Below are positions 11,056 to 21,152 of a DNA stretch of 64,000 nt, piece by piece. This DNA comes from Mycobacterium sp. E2479 (lineage in GTDB: Bacteria; Actinomycetota; Actinomycetes; Mycobacteriales; Mycobacteriaceae): positions 1 to 64,000 of the forward strand of contig NZ_LZJR01000002.1 of the NCBI RefSeq assembly GCF_001667925.1, given 5' to 3'. How positions within the stretch are numbered: position 1 is the first letter of the stretch; every line of letters starts with the position of its first letter. A program made the translations under genes and the position numbers. The notes under the pieces are model-generated. The model made no database searches and was not told where the DNA came from. It saw only the letters and a list, made by a program, of their open reading frames with translations.

Positions 11056-12362
11056 CGAGGCCGTGCGCCGGACGACTGCTGGCGGTGTCGGCTCTGATGT
11101 TGGCAGCGCCATTGGGAACGCCTACGGCGCGCGCGGTTTCACCGCCGGATATCGATGAGAGATGGTTGCCCAAGCCTGCCTTGCCTGCACCCCCGTGGCC
11201 GACCGTACAACGCGAAATCTGTGCGACGATGACGGCCGACTCTGGACCCGGCCGTCGACACCCAACGGGCCTCGGCGACCTATCGGCCGTCTGGCAACTC
11301 AGCCGCGGCACCGGACAACGGGTCGCGGTCATCGACACCGGGATCTCACGACACCTTCGGCTGCCCGATGTAGTGCCTGGCGGCGACTACGTGTCCACTG
11401 GCGACGGTACGCAGGATTGCGACGCGCACGGCACGCTGGTGGCTGGAATCATCGCGGCCGCAGCCGATTCCAAAACTGACGGGCTCACCGGGATGGCACC
11501 GGAGGCCACCTTGATCAGCATTCGTCAGTCCAGCGCGAAGTTCGCTCCCACCAGCGATCGGTCTCACACCGGCGTCGGTGACGTCGAAACACTGGCGAAA
11601 GCCGTTCGGACGGCGGCCGATCTGGGGGCCTCGGTGATCAACATTTCATCGGTTGCGTGCGCACCGGTGGCTTCGACGCTCGACGACCGCGCACTGGGCG
11701 CGGCGCTGGCCTACGCCGTCGACGTCAAGAATGCCGTCATCGTAGCCGCGGCGGGCAATACCGGCGGCCCGGGACAGTGCCCACCGCAGCGCGCGGACGC
11801 CACCTGGCAGACCATTACGGTCGCCGTCAGCCCGGCGTGGTACGACGACTACGTGCTGACCGTCGGCTCGGTGAATGTTCGCGGAGCGCCGTCGGCATTC
11901 ACCCTTGCCGGCCCCTGGGTGGACGTCGCGGCGCCCGGCGAGGCGGTGATGTCACTCGCGCCGGAGCCGGTAGCAGGCACGAGCTATGCCGCCCCGGTGG
12001 TCAGCGGCCTGGCCGCGCTGATCCGGAGCCGCTTCCCGGCACTGACCGCGCGCCAGGTCATGCAGCGCATCGAGGTGACAGCGCATCATCCACCCGCCGG
12101 ATGGGATCCCCTCGTTGGCAACGGCACCATTGACCCGCTCGCCGCGGTCAGCACCGGCACGGGTGGCCCCGGCGACACACCCGGCCCATCGCACGCGCGG
12201 GTGCCGACCATCGCGCCGCCGCCGGAACCCCGCGATTCCCGTGCGCGGGACACGGCGCTCCGTGGCGTCGCGATCTGCGTGGTTGCGCTGGCTCTCGCGC
12301 TGGCCACGGGAGCAATCAGAGGTCGCCTATGGCGAGCCCGCAATCCCATCACGTGCGATTGA
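11052..12362 (+). CDS. mycP4: ESX-4 mycosin, subtilisin-like protease MycP4
   Basis: This 436-residue membrane-anchored serine protease has an N-terminal signal peptide (LLAVSALMLAAPLGTPTARA). The catalytic triad is Asp95 (VAVIDTGIS), His126 (DAHGTLVAGI) and Ser311 (GTSYAAPVVSG). A Pro-rich linker precedes a C-terminal membrane segment (GVAICVVALALALATGAI) and a short basic tail. Mycosins act on the periplasmic side and are needed for ESX complex stability. It is coupled to eccD4 by a 4-base overlap. Its last 36 bases overlap the convergent eccB4 end. Confidence 0.95.
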   Translation: MTRPCAGRLLAVSALMLAAPLGTPTARAVSPPDIDERWLPKPALPAPPWPTVQREICATMTADSGPGRRHPTGLGDLSAVWQLSRGTGQRVAVIDTGISRHLRLPDVVPGGDYVSTGDGTQDCDAHGTLVAGIIAAAADSKTDGLTGMAPEATLISIRQSSAKFAPTSDRSHTGVGDVETLAKAVRTAADLGASVINISSVACAPVASTLDDRALGAALAYAVDVKNAVIVAAAGNTGGPGQCPPQRADATWQTITVAVSPAWYDDYVLTVGSVNVRGAPSAFTLAGPWVDVAAPGEAVMSLAPEPVAGTSYAAPVVSGLAALIRSRFPALTARQVMQRIEVTAHHPPAGWDPLVGNGTIDPLAAVSTGTGGPGDTPGPSHARVPTIAPPPEPRDSRARDTALRGVAICVVALALALATGAIRGRLWRARNPITCD

Positions 12363-13703
12363 TGCGTTGTGTCGGCTCAGCTCCGGTCCGGCCGGCAACA
12401 GCGAGAGAAGCGGCCACGGTGCCGGGCCCGCGCCGTCAAAGCCAAGGTCGTGCGCGGTGTCGTCGTCGTGAACGGCGAACCGAACGCCGGTGTCGCTGAT
12501 CAGGTAACGAGTACCGGCGTCATCGCCCGCCCGCACGTAGGCGCTTGCGCCGGGCGGCACGTAGACGGCGTCCACGGCAGGGCCGGGGCCGTCGTCCTGC
12601 GCCAAACCCACCGGCGCCCGGCCGGGCGGGATCGGCAGCCGGTCCTCGGCCAGGATCACGACGTCGGGTCGGCCGGGTCGCATCTCGCCCCAGCCGGCGC
12701 ACACGGTAGCGGCCGGCTCTGACAGCGTTGGCGCCCGGTCAGGAAAGAGGCCAACCGGCAGCTCGGCGACGACGGGAGCGGCCCGGATCGCGTCGGGCGC
12801 GACAGTGACCGGATTGGCCGTTCCCTGCCGGCTGCTGAACCGGAGTAAGTCGGCGGCCACGTGGCCGATGCGCTGCACGCCGGCGGCTAAAACCGCGTAG
12901 TACTCGTCGCCGTCGGCGCGTGTGATGCGAAGCACGCTGCCGACGGAGAACCCGGGCAACCCTGGCGTCGCGACGCCTCGACCGCGGAGGCGTGGCGGTG
13001 CGATCGGTGGCGCTTCCGGCACCGCATTCAGCAATGCGTGCGAGACGATCACCGGCGTTTTGCCCTCGAGGCGCAGCGCGCGCACGACGACAGCATCGTC
13101 GAGGTCCACCATCGCCCGGTGGCCGTCGTAAAGCAGGTAGGCAGGCGAATCCGACCCGGGACGCACCAGGATCGCTTGCCCGGCGGGCACTCGGTGCACG
13201 GTCGGCGCCTCGGAGCGGCGGCCGATGATGACGGTCGTGGTGCCAGCGCCAGTGCTAGCACATATCGACCAACCCACATCGTCTGGAGGCAACGGCCTGC
13301 CGAGAAACTGCGGCGCGCCCGGGATGCCCAGCAGCGGCCCGCGTTTGGTGGTGCTCAAGTCGGATTCGCTGACCGGCTGCGGGGCGGCGGCCGTCGCGGC
13401 GATGAGTCGGGCAGACGCCAGGTTGAGCACCGGATGCCAAACGTCGCGCACTCGAACGAACAGGGCGCCCGACTCCCGGCTCACCACGATCTGCGCGCGA
13501 TCCAAGGCCACATGTGGCCGCAGCAGGGCGAGAACCGCACAGCCGGCCACCCCAACAGCGGTGATTACGCACCCGAACGCCACCGGACGCGTGCCCGAGC
13601 GAAACCCGGCCCGGGCATCCTGCCGCAGCAACGCGCTTTCGATCCGCCGCAGCAAATACCGGTAAGCGCTGACGTGCAGCCACGTGGCCGGCTGACGCGG
13701 CAC
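12327..13703 (-). CDS. eccB4: ESX-4 membrane protein EccB4
   Basis: The 458-residue product has a short cytoplasmic N-terminus (QPATWLHVSAYRYLLRRIESALLR, shown here as its ends QPATW and ALLR), one membrane span at about residues 41-61, and a large periplasmic domain. This is the EccB arrangement. The QVSAYRFLLRR-like N-terminal motif is characteristic. EccB assembles with EccC, EccD and MycP. No eccE follows: the next genes are cutinases, so the locus is the reduced ESX-4 type. It is convergent with mycP4 and divergent from the first cutinase gene across 123 bases. Confidence 0.93.
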   Translation of the reverse strand: MPRQPATWLHVSAYRYLLRRIESALLRQDARAGFRSGTRPVAFGCVITAVGVAGCAVLALLRPHVALDRAQIVVSRESGALFVRVRDVWHPVLNLASARLIAATAAAPQPVSESDLSTTKRGPLLGIPGAPQFLGRPLPPDDVGWSICASTGAGTTTVIIGRRSEAPTVHRVPAGQAILVRPGSDSPAYLLYDGHRAMVDLDDAVVVRALRLEGKTPVIVSHALLNAVPEAPPIAPPRLRGRGVATPGLPGFSVGSVLRITRADGDEYYAVLAAGVQRIGHVAADLLRFSSRQGTANPVTVAPDAIRAAPVVAELPVGLFPDRAPTLSEPAATVCAGWGEMRPGRPDVVILAEDRLPIPPGRAPVGLAQDDGPGPAVDAVYVPPGASAYVRAGDDAGTRYLISDTGVRFAVHDDDTAHDLGFDGAGPAPWPLLSLLPAGPELSRHNASIARDGIAGSP

Positions 13704-13826
13704 CTGATCCCCTGACTCTCAAATTCCGTCAACGGCCACGTTAAGCGGCCATGTCGGGACGCCAGAACGGTTATCCACAGGTTGCGCGGGGTTTCGGCGC
13801 ATCACAATTTGGGTAAAATTGCGCCG

Positions 13827-14774
13827 GTGAAAACTCACCGTGTACGTACCCGTCGGGCGGGCACCGCGCGGTCAGCCGGCCGGATCGGCCTGGGTGTTTC
13901 TGCCCTGGCTCTCGCCGCTGGCCTGCTCGCGACCCCCGCCCCGGCGCCGAAAGCCACCGCAGATGACTGCCCGGACGTCGAGGTCATCTTCGCCCGCGGC
14001 ACCAACGAGCCCCCCGGCCTGGGTCGGGTCGGCGACGCATTCGTGGACTCGCTGCGCCAGCAGACCAACGGCCTGAACATCCTGCCCTACGGCGTGAACT
14101 ACGCCGCCAGCAAGCTGCAGCTGCACGGCGGCGACGGCGCCAACGACACCATCGACCGCGTCAAGAAGAGCGTGGAGAAGTGCCCCAACACCAAGATCGT
14201 GCTGGGCGGCTACTCGCAGGGCGCCTCGGTGATGGACATCGTGGCCGGCGTCCCGATCGGCGGCATCACCTGGGGCAACACGCTGCCGGCACAATACGCC
14301 AACAACATCGCTGCCGTCGCCACCTTCGGTGACGTGGCCGACCGGGCCGGCGGCACCCTGCCCAGCCAGAGCGCGATGCTGGGATCGAAGGCCATCGACC
14401 TGTGCAACCCCAACGACCCGGTCTGCCACGCCGGGCCCGGCAACGAGTGGAGTGGGCACACCGAGGGCTACGTCCCCGTGTACACCACCCAGGCCGCGGC
14501 GTTCGTCGCGCAGAAGCTGGCGGCCGCCGGTCTGGGCCAGCAGTCGCCCGCGTTCGGTCCACCGCTGGGCCCCGTCCCGCAGACCCCCGGCTACGGCCCT
14601 CAGCAACCGGGCTACGCCCCCCAGCAACCGGGCTACGGCCCTCAGCCGCCCGTCTACGGGCAGAACCCGCCCGGGTCGGGCCCCTCGATCCACGGCGGTC
14701 CCGGCACCGGTCCGGCTCCCGCGCCATCGTTGCCGGCGCCGGCTACCAACTCACCGCAAGCACCTCTCGTCTAA
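13827..14774 (+). CDS. cut3: Secreted cutinase/esterase with Pro-Gly repeat tail
   Basis: The 315-residue alpha/beta hydrolase of the cutinase family starts at GTG 13827 ([12 protein letters not shown]). It has a basic N-region and a hydrophobic signal peptide ending near APKATA. The nucleophile is Ser130 in GGYSQGAS. The catalytic Asp is in the NPNDPVC segment and the His in SGHTEGY. Paired cysteines match the family. After about residue 250 there is a low-complexity tail with four 7-residue units (GYGPQQP type) and a Pro/Ala/Ser end. Mycobacterial cutinases hydrolyse lipid esters outside the cell. This position next to ESX-4 matches recalled Rv3451; the tail makes it longer than the recalled ~262 residues. 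Confidence 0.88.
   Translation: MKTHRVRTRRAGTARSAGRIGLGVSALALAAGLLATPAPAPKATADDCPDVEVIFARGTNEPPGLGRVGDAFVDSLRQQTNGLNILPYGVNYAASKLQLHGGDGANDTIDRVKKSVEKCPNTKIVLGGYSQGASVMDIVAGVPIGGITWGNTLPAQYANNIAAVATFGDVADRAGGTLPSQSAMLGSKAIDLCNPNDPVCHAGPGNEWSGHTEGYVPVYTTQAAAFVAQKLAAAGLGQQSPAFGPPLGPVPQTPGYGPQQPGYAPQQPGYGPQPPVYGQNPPGSGPSIHGGPGTGPAPAPSLPAPATNSPQAPLV
14589..14672 (+). repeat. 21-bp tandem repeat encoding GYGPQQP-type units
   Basis: Four units of 21 bases start at 14589, 14610, 14631 and 14652. They encode [21 protein letters not shown] and VYGQNPP in the cutinase tail. The first three DNA units are nearly identical and the fourth has drifted. They probably expand and contract by slippage and form a flexible cell-wall-spanning linker (inference). 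Confidence 0.8.
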
Positions 14775-14816
14775 ATCGTTACCGTCGGGTTATCAACGCC
14801 CCCTTAACATCGCTGT

Positions 14817-15452
14817 GTGAGGCTTATCCCGTTAGGGCTGGGCATCGGAATTGGCGCAACGACGGCGTTATTGATTGGTCCCCAATTGGTTCCGCATGCG
14901 TCGGCGTCGTGCCCCGGCGTTGAGGTGGTGTTCGCCCGGGGCACCGACGAGCCACCCGGTGTCGGCAAGGTAGGAGCCGCCTTCGTGAGCGCGTTGCGCG
15001 AGCAGACCCGCAAAAGCGTTGGCGCATACGGGGTGAACTACCCGGCCAACAAAGACTTCCTGGCCGCTGCCAACGGCGCCAACGATGCCAGCACCCACCT
15101 TCAGCAGATGGCCGTCAACTGCCCCGACACCAAACTGGTGCTGGGAGGCTACTCCCAGGGCGCCGCCGTCGTCGACATCGTCACGGCCGCACCGATATCC
15201 GGCCTCGGCTACCGCCAGCCGTTGCCGCCACAGGCCGCCGATCACGTCGCCGCCGTCGCGCTGTTCGGCAATCCATCCGGCCGGGCGGGTCAACTGATGA
15301 ACGCCCTGTCCCCGAATTTCGCGGGAAAGACCATCGACCTGTGCAACCCGGGCGACCCCATCTGTTCGGCGGGGTCGCAGTGGAGCTCGCACCTGAGCTA
15401 CGTGCCCGGATTGACCAACAGGGCAGCGAATTTCGTCGCGGGCAGGATCTGA
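14817..15452 (+). CDS. cut4: Secreted cutinase-family esterase
   Basis: This 211-residue cutinase starts at GTG 14817 (VRLIPLGLGIGIG) with a signal peptide ending near PHASAS. The core is intact: VVFARGTDEPPGVG, nucleophile Ser113 in GGYSQGAA, Asp in CNPGDPICS and His in SSHLSYVPG. The tail is absent, so the protein is essentially one domain. It lies 42 bases after the first cutinase and 2 bases before the third, suggesting one transcript. Position matches recalled Rv3452. The substrate is unknown; family members cleave short- to long-chain esters or phospholipids. Confidence 0.88.
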   Translation: MRLIPLGLGIGIGATTALLIGPQLVPHASASCPGVEVVFARGTDEPPGVGKVGAAFVSALREQTRKSVGAYGVNYPANKDFLAAANGANDASTHLQQMAVNCPDTKLVLGGYSQGAAVVDIVTAAPISGLGYRQPLPPQAADHVAAVALFGNPSGRAGQLMNALSPNFAGKTIDLCNPGDPICSAGSQWSSHLSYVPGLTNRAANFVAGRI

Positions 15453-15454
15453 TC

Positions 15455-16105
15455 TTGAATCACCGCCGGTACTGCGCGGCGTGCGCCGCGTCCATCGCTG
15501 CGGCGACGCTTCTCGCTCTAGCGGTCACCACCCTCGCGGCGCCGCCGGCGTCGGCGGACTGTCCGGGTGCCGAGGTGGTTTTCGCCCGCGGCCGGGAGGA
15601 ACCACCCGGTGTCGGCTACGTCGGCGCCGCGTTCCTCAATTCACTGCGCGCCAAGGTGCGCATGCCGGTGGGGGCCTACGGGGTCAACTATCCCGCCGAT
15701 GTCAGCCCGGCCAAGGGCGCCAACGACATGAGCGCGCACGTCCAGCAGATGGCGCGAAGCTGCCCGGGCACCCGCGAGGTGCTCGGCGGATATTCGCTGG
15801 GTGCCGTTTCCGCCGATCTGGTTGTCGCGGTTAGTCAACCGGCATTCGGATTCACCAACCCGCTGCCCCCGGCATTCGACCAGCAGGTGGCGGCGGTCGC
15901 CCTGTTCGGTAACGGCACCCGCAAAGTCCTTGGACCGGTTCCAGATTTCAGTCCGGCGTTCGCCGCCAAGACCATCGATGTGTGTGCGAAGGGCGACCCG
16001 ATCTGCTCGGCGGCCGGCCTGAATTGGCCTTCGCATCTGCAGCCCTCTTACATCGACTCCGGACTGGTGGATCAGGCCGCCAACTTCGTCGCCGCCAGGC
16101 TGTGA
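15455..16105 (+). CDS. Divergent cutinase-family protein, GYSLG nucleophile elbow
   Basis: This 216-residue cutinase paralogue starts at TTG 15455, just 2 bases after the previous stop. A signal peptide ends near APPASA. Ser114 is in GGYSLGAV: the usual GYSQG glutamine, which helps form the cutinase oxyanion hole, is Leu115. The Asp (CAKGDPICS) and His (WPSHLQPSY) are retained. H37Rv is remembered to have only two cutinase genes here, so this is a third local copy. The TTG start relies on the tight spacing and the signal peptide that follows. It ends 4 bases from convergent truA. Confidence 0.82.
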   Translation: MNHRRYCAACAASIAAATLLALAVTTLAAPPASADCPGAEVVFARGREEPPGVGYVGAAFLNSLRAKVRMPVGAYGVNYPADVSPAKGANDMSAHVQQMARSCPGTREVLGGYSLGAVSADLVVAVSQPAFGFTNPLPPAFDQQVAAVALFGNGTRKVLGPVPDFSPAFAAKTIDVCAKGDPICSAAGLNWPSHLQPSYIDSGLVDQAANFVAARL

Positions 16106-16109
16106 CCAC

Positions 16110-16973
16110 TCAATCGCGCGAGCGCACATCCCGGGTGATCAGGTTGCGCGCCGCCAGCTGGTCATCGGGCGGGTAATCGACACCGACCAGCGACAAGCCG
16201 TGCGCCGGAGCTGCGGCGAAATCGCTGGATCGCTGTGTGGCGCTGAGTAATTCGCGGCAGTAGGAGACGGGACGGCGGTGTTCCCCGACGGCCAGCAGCG
16301 CACCGACCAGTGAGCGCACCATCGACCAGCAGAACGCGTCGGCGCTCACGTGCGCGGTGATCAGGTCGCCGTCGTGGATCCAATCCAGCCGCTGCAGGTC
16401 GCGAATGGTGGTGGCGTTCTCGCGATGCCGGCAGAACGCGGCAAAATCGTGCAGGCCGAGCAGGTCTCGCGATGCCGCGTTCATCGCCTCTACGTCCAGC
16501 GGGCGCGGCCAGGCCGTGACGTAACGGGTCTGCAGCGGCTGCACACCCCAGGGCGCCGTCGAGATGCGATACACGTAGTGGCGGCGCAGCGCCGAGAACC
16601 GGGCGTCGAAACCCGCAGGGGCGCGGGTGATATCGACAACCCGGACATCAGTGGGCAGAAACCGGCCCAGCCGGCGCAGCAGTGGCACGAACTCGGGTTC
16701 ACCGACACGCGGTGTACGCGGATAGGCGTTCGGCAGCGCTTCTGACGGCACGTCGACGTGGGCCACCTGCCCGGTGGCATGGACTCCGGCATCGGTACGT
16801 CCCGCCGCGCGCAGCCGCACGGGCGCGCGAAAGACGGTCGTCAGCGCCTCGTCGAGAATTCCCGCCACGGTCCGTTGGCCGGCCTGAGCGGCCCAGCCCG
16901 CGAACCCTGTTCCGTCGTAGGCGATGTCAAGCCGCAGACGGATGTCCTCGTTAACTCTCGTCAGCCTCGTCAT
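16110..16973 (-). CDS. truA: tRNA pseudouridine(38-40) synthase
   Basis: The 287-residue TruA makes pseudouridine at positions 38-40 in the anticodon arm of tRNAs. The N-terminus [16 protein letters not shown] and the catalytic Asp in [17 protein letters not shown] (about residue 60) are plainly present. ATG 16973 overlaps the end of rplQ by 23 bases. Downstream in-frame starts would cut into the conserved N-terminal strand. rplQ-truA linkage is common in bacteria. Confidence 0.95.
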   Translation of the reverse strand: MTRLTRVNEDIRLRLDIAYDGTGFAGWAAQAGQRTVAGILDEALTTVFRAPVRLRAAGRTDAGVHATGQVAHVDVPSEALPNAYPRTPRVGEPEFVPLLRRLGRFLPTDVRVVDITRAPAGFDARFSALRRHYVYRISTAPWGVQPLQTRYVTAWPRPLDVEAMNAASRDLLGLHDFAAFCRHRENATTIRDLQRLDWIHDGDLITAHVSADAFCWSMVRSLVGALLAVGEHRRPVSYCRELLSATQRSSDFAAAPAHGLSLVGVDYPPDDQLAARNLITRDVRSRD

Positions 16974-17604
16974 CGGCGTCGGCCGCTTCGGCTTCGGCTC
17001 TCGCGGCGACGGCCTTGTCGGCCTTTTCTTCCGCTTCGGCCTGGACCTTGGTCGGCTCGGCCTCGGTCGTGGTCTCCTCGACCTCGCCCGTGGCTTCCTC
17101 GACCTCGGCCGTGGCTTCCTCGGCCGTCGGGCCGACGGCTTCTTGCGGCTCGACAGAAGCCTGGGGTGCCGCGGCCGCCGCCACGGGAGCGTCGGTCTTC
17201 TTCGAAGCCTTCACCCGACGAGCCCGATCGGCCTCCGAGGTGACCGTCTTCTCCCGCACCAGCTCGATCACGGCCATGGGTGCGTTGTCGCCCTTGCGTG
17301 GCTCGACCTTGATGATGCGGGTGTAGCCGCCGTTGCGGTCGGCATAGAACGGACCGATCTCCTCGAACAGGGCGTGCACCACGTCCTTGTCGCGGATCTT
17401 CTTCAGCACCTCTCGACGGTTGTGCAGCGCACCCTTTTTCGCGTGCGTGATCAGCTTTTCCGCATAGGGCCGCAACGCACGCGCCTTGGGCTCGGTCGTC
17501 TTGATTCGGCCGTGCTCGAACAGCGAGGTGGCCAGGTTGGCCAGCAGTGCCTTCTGGTGCGATGACGACCCGCCGAGGCGAGGTCCCTTGGTGGGCTTGG
17601 GCAT
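16951..17604 (-). CDS. rplQ: 50S ribosomal protein L17 with long acidic tail
   Basis: The first ~120 residues are canonical L17 ([20 protein letters not shown], then [19 protein letters not shown]). They are followed by about 95 residues rich in Glu, Ala and Thr. Mycobacterial L17 has such a tail, but 217 residues seems longer than the recalled 180 of M. tuberculosis. The tail repeats short [13 protein letters not shown] blocks, whose DNA (17050-17130) is internally repetitive. It follows rpoA by 118 bases on the same strand and overlaps truA. Confidence 0.95.
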   Translation of the reverse strand: MPKPTKGPRLGGSSSHQKALLANLATSLFEHGRIKTTEPKARALRPYAEKLITHAKKGALHNRREVLKKIRDKDVVHALFEEIGPFYADRNGGYTRIIKVEPRKGDNAPMAVIELVREKTVTSEADRARRVKASKKTDAPVAAAAAPQASVEPQEAVGPTAEEATAEVEEATGEVEETTTEAEPTKVQAEAEEKADKAVAARAEAEAADADDEADES

Positions 17605-17722
17605 TGCGACTATCTCCTATTTGGGGCCGGCCCCCGTATCAGGTAGGGCCGGGACGGACTTTCGTCAGTTGTGTCCGGTTCCTCAGCGGCCGCTGCACGG
17701 CCGCATCGTCACCGGACGGCGT

Positions 17723-18796
<1,074 letters not shown>

Positions 18797-18835
18797 CTAT
18801 TTGATGCCGCTTGGGTTGTCCCGCGGGGATCCGCC

Positions 18836-18862
18836 GCGCCCGGCTTCGCCGCGCTTGCGATC
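18836..18862. repeat. 27-bp dispersed repeat, copy A
   Basis: Positions 18836-18862 (GCGCCCGGCTTCG... CTTGCGATC) are identical over all 27 bases to 47308-47334. This copy sits in the rpsD-rpoA gap, the other upstream of sigL. The core GGCTTCGCCGCGC is partly self-complementary. Both copies are in the same orientation relative to the leftward operons. It is probably a dispersed intergenic element of this genome (inference from two copies). Confidence 0.65.
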
Positions 18863-18897
18863 ACCGCGAGACCTGCACCGGTTGGGTACAGGGGTCT

Positions 18898-19503
18898 TTA
18901 CTTCGAGTAGAACTCGACGATGAGCTGCTCGGCGAGGGGCACGTCGATCTGAGCCCGCTCGGGCAGCTGGTGGACGAGGATGCGCTGGCGCTCCCCCACC
19001 ACCTGCAGCCAGCTCGGGATTGGGCGGTCGCCCGCCGTCTCCCGCGCGATCTGGAACGGCACGGTGTTCAGCGAGCTGTCCCGCACGTCGATGATGTCGT
19101 GCTGCGACACCCGGTAGCTGGGAACGTTGACGTGCACGCCGTTGACGCTGAAGTGTCCGTGGCTGACCAGCTGACGGGCCATCCGCCGGGTCCGCGCCAG
19201 GCCGGCGCGGTATACGACGTTGTCCAGCCGGCTTTCCAGGATGCGCAGCAGCTCCTCACCGGTCTTGCCGGGTTGCCGCACGGCCTCTTCGTAGTAGCGA
19301 CGGAACTGCTTTTCCATCACACCGTAGGTGAAGCGGGCCTTCTGCTTCTCCTGCAGCTGCAGCAGGTATTCGCTTTCCTTGATCCGCGCGCGCCCGTGCT
19401 GGCCGGGCGGGTAGGGACGCTTCTCGAAGGCCTGGTCGCCACCGACGAGGTCGGTGCGCAGCCGGCGCGACTTGCGAGTGATGGGTCCGGTGTATCGAGC
19501 CAT
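18898..19503 (-). CDS. rpsD: 30S ribosomal protein S4
   Basis: The 201-residue S4 starts at ATG 19503 (MARYTGPITRKSRRL). It is a primary 16S rRNA-binding protein that nucleates 30S assembly. The S4 RNA-binding domain lies around residues 91-155 (ESRLDNVVYRAGLARTRR, then QLVSHGHFSVNG). Length and motifs match actinobacterial S4. It lies 9 bases after rpsK in the alpha operon. In enteric bacteria S4 represses this operon; no equivalent site could be judged here. Confidence 0.98.
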   Translation of the reverse strand: MARYTGPITRKSRRLRTDLVGGDQAFEKRPYPPGQHGRARIKESEYLLQLQEKQKARFTYGVMEKQFRRYYEEAVRQPGKTGEELLRILESRLDNVVYRAGLARTRRMARQLVSHGHFSVNGVHVNVPSYRVSQHDIIDVRDSSLNTVPFQIARETAGDRPIPSWLQVVGERQRILVHQLPERAQIDVPLAEQLIVEFYSK

Positions 19504-19512
19504 GGTTGTCTC

Positions 19513-19932
19513 CTAGACCCTTCTGCGCTTCGGCGGACGGCAGCCGTTGTGCGGCTGCGGCGTGACGTCGGCTATCGCGCCGACCTCCAGGCCGGCGGCC
19601 TGCAGCGACCGGATCGCGGTCTCCCGGCCCGAACCCGGGCCCTTCACGAACACGTCGACCTTCTTGACGCCGTGTTCCTGCGCCTTGCGCGCGGCGTTCT
19701 CGGCGGCCAGCTGGGCCGCGAACGGGGTCGACTTCCGCGAGCCTTTGAAGCCCACGTGACCCGACGATGCCCAGGCGATGACGTTGCCCTGGGGGTCGGT
19801 GATCGTGACGATCGTGTTGTTGAAGGTGCTCTTGATGTGGGCGGCACCGTGCGGGATGTTCTTCTTTTCCCGCCTGCGGGTCTTCTGACCCTTCTTGGGC
19901 GCCGCGGCGCCCGCCTTCTTTGCTGGTGGCAT
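19513..19932 (-). CDS. rpsK: 30S ribosomal protein S11
   Basis: The 139-residue S11 has a Lys-rich N-terminal extension ([16 protein letters not shown]) and the conserved core [19 protein letters not shown]. The C-terminus [11 protein letters not shown] is diagnostic. It forms part of the mRNA exit platform. It lies 6 bases after rpsM and 9 before rpsD. Confidence 0.98.
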   Translation of the reverse strand: MPPAKKAGAAAPKKGQKTRRREKKNIPHGAAHIKSTFNNTIVTITDPQGNVIAWASSGHVGFKGSRKSTPFAAQLAAENAARKAQEHGVKKVDVFVKGPGSGRETAIRSLQAAGLEVGAIADVTPQPHNGCRPPKRRRV

Positions 19933-19938
19933 CGGGGT

Positions 19939-20313
19939 TTACCTGGCCTTCTTCTTGCCGGCGATGGTGCGCTTGGGGCCCTTGCGGGTGCGCGCGTTGG
20001 TCTTTGTCCGCTGGCCGCGCACCGGCAGGCCGCGGCGGTGCCGCAGGCCCTGGTAGCAGCCGATTTCGATCTTGCGGCGGATGTCAGCCTGCGTCTCGCG
20101 GCGGAGGTCACCCTCGACCTTGAGGTTTGCCTCGATGTAGTCACGCAGGTGGGTCAGCTGATCATCGGTCAGATCCCTCGTGCGCAGGTCCTTGTCGATG
20201 CCGGTAGCTGCCAGAATCTCGTTCGACCGGGTGCGGCCGACGCCGAAAATGTAGGTCAGGGCGATCTCCATCCGCTTGTCACGCGGAAGGTCGACGCCGA
20301 CTAGTCGAGCCAT
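19939..20313 (-). CDS. rpsM: 30S ribosomal protein S13
   Basis: The 124-residue S13 from ATG 20313 ([20 protein letters not shown]) has the expected length. The upstream in-frame extension is rejected because it is non-conserved. The basic C-terminus ([20 protein letters not shown]) reaches tRNA in the P site. It heads a tight rpsM-rpsK-rpsD block. About 200 bases separate it from rpmJ. They hold a small GC hairpin (GCCCGG 20397-20402 / CCGGGC 20410-20415), so a separate rpsM promoter or attenuator is possible. Confidence 0.98.
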   Translation of the reverse strand: MARLVGVDLPRDKRMEIALTYIFGVGRTRSNEILAATGIDKDLRTRDLTDDQLTHLRDYIEANLKVEGDLRRETQADIRRKIEIGCYQGLRHRRGLPVRGQRTKTNARTRKGPKRTIAGKKKAR

Positions 20314-20514
20314 GGGTGGCGTTTCCTCTTTTTCAGGCGGAGGTCTGTTCCCAGCCCGTTCCCGCAACCCCGGTAGGGGTGGTCATATCTCGCGGGGCCC
20401 GGCCTCCGTCCGGGCGTGGATGAGCTAGCCCATCTCTGTAGATGCCAGCCGCTCACTGGTGCTGGGAGGTCTGCATTCAGTTGTGTCGGGGCGCCGAAGC
20501 GCATGCGATCGCCG

Positions 20515-20628
20515 CTAGCCCTGGCGCTGCTTGTGGCGCGGATCCGAGCAGATCACCATGACCCGCCCATGCCGACGGATCACCCTGCACTTGTCACAGA
20601 TTGGCTTGACGCTCGGGTTCACCTTCAC
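20515..20628 (-). CDS. rpmJ: 50S ribosomal protein L36
   Basis: The 37-residue L36 reads from GTG 20628 to TAG at 20515. It begins [14 protein letters not shown] and ends DPRHKQRQG. The zinc-binding Cys/Cys/Cys/His set is present (CDKC, then ICSDPRH), making this the zinc-dependent C+ form. The gene lies 51 bases after infA and 201 before rpsM, the standard infA-rpmJ-rpsM order. Nothing else gene-like is seen in the gap to rpsM. Confidence 0.97.
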
Positions 20629-20679
20629 GGCTGTTCGATCCTGTTCTGTTTCGTTCGTCGTTGTTGGAGATCAGGCGCG

Positions 20680-20901
20680 TTACTTGTACCGGTACACGAT
20701 GCGGCCACGGGACAGGTCGTAGGGAGACAACTCCACCACCACCCGGTCCTCGGGCAGGATACGGATGTAGTGCTGCCGCATCTTGCCGCTGATGTGGGCA
20801 AGCACCTTGTGACCATTCTCCAGCTCAATGCGGAACATCGCATTGGGCAGGGGCTCGACCACCCGGCCCTCCACCTCGATGGCGCCGTCCTTCTTGGCCA
20901 T
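20680..20901 (-). CDS. infA: Translation initiation factor IF-1
   Basis: The 73-residue IF-1 ([20 protein letters not shown] to GRIVYRYK) is an OB-fold protein that binds the 30S A site during initiation. The sequence is nearly invariant among actinobacteria. A GAGGA Shine-Dalgarno-like run lies 13 bases upstream of the ATG. An A/T-rich CTATAT segment lies some 20 bases further up in the 251-base gap shared with the divergent sensor gene. It is the first gene of the leftward infA-rpmJ-alpha-operon block. Confidence 0.98.
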
Positions 20902-21138
20902 AACTAGTTAAGAATCCTCGTCATATAGTTTCGTTCTCGTCTGCGCCCAGTCGACGCGACATTGCACCGACTTGGAACGTGAGCCGGCGACAGGAAATTC
21001 CTAGGAACTTGGCACACAAAAAGTCGGCGCGGATGCCGCACCGTTGTTCCACGATACCCGGTTGATCCGCTGCACCAAAATCGCTGTCGGCAAAACGCGG
21101 CCGGCGTCCTCGACCTCCCGCCTGGCCGCTGACGAGCG

Positions 21139-21144
21139 CATACT
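21139..21144 (+). promoter_or_regulatory. Candidate -10 element for the sensor operon (leaderless)
   Basis: CATACT lies 8 bases before the ATG at 21153. A start site 7 bases past it would fall at or beside the start codon, giving the leaderless mRNA common in mycobacteria. No clear -35 is seen and there is no Shine-Dalgarno sequence before this ATG. The case rests on one hexamer. Confidence 0.3.
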
Positions 21145-21152
21145 TAACGCCG

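Noticed and set aside
13771..13779. Perfect TTATCCACA DnaA-box consensus upstream of the first cutinase gene
   Set aside because: It is a single copy with no cluster of boxes, AT-rich unwinding region or dnaA/dnaN neighbours. Mycobacterial boxes favour TTGTCCACA. Most likely chance.
17050..17130. Repetitive DNA in the rplQ tail considered as a separate repeat element
   Set aside because: It encodes the known acidic Ala/Glu tail in frame. The repetition follows from low-complexity coding.
20397..20415. Small GC hairpin between rpmJ and rpsM
   Set aside because: Only 6-bp arms in very GC-rich sequence. It is noted in the rpsM entry but too weak to call a terminator.
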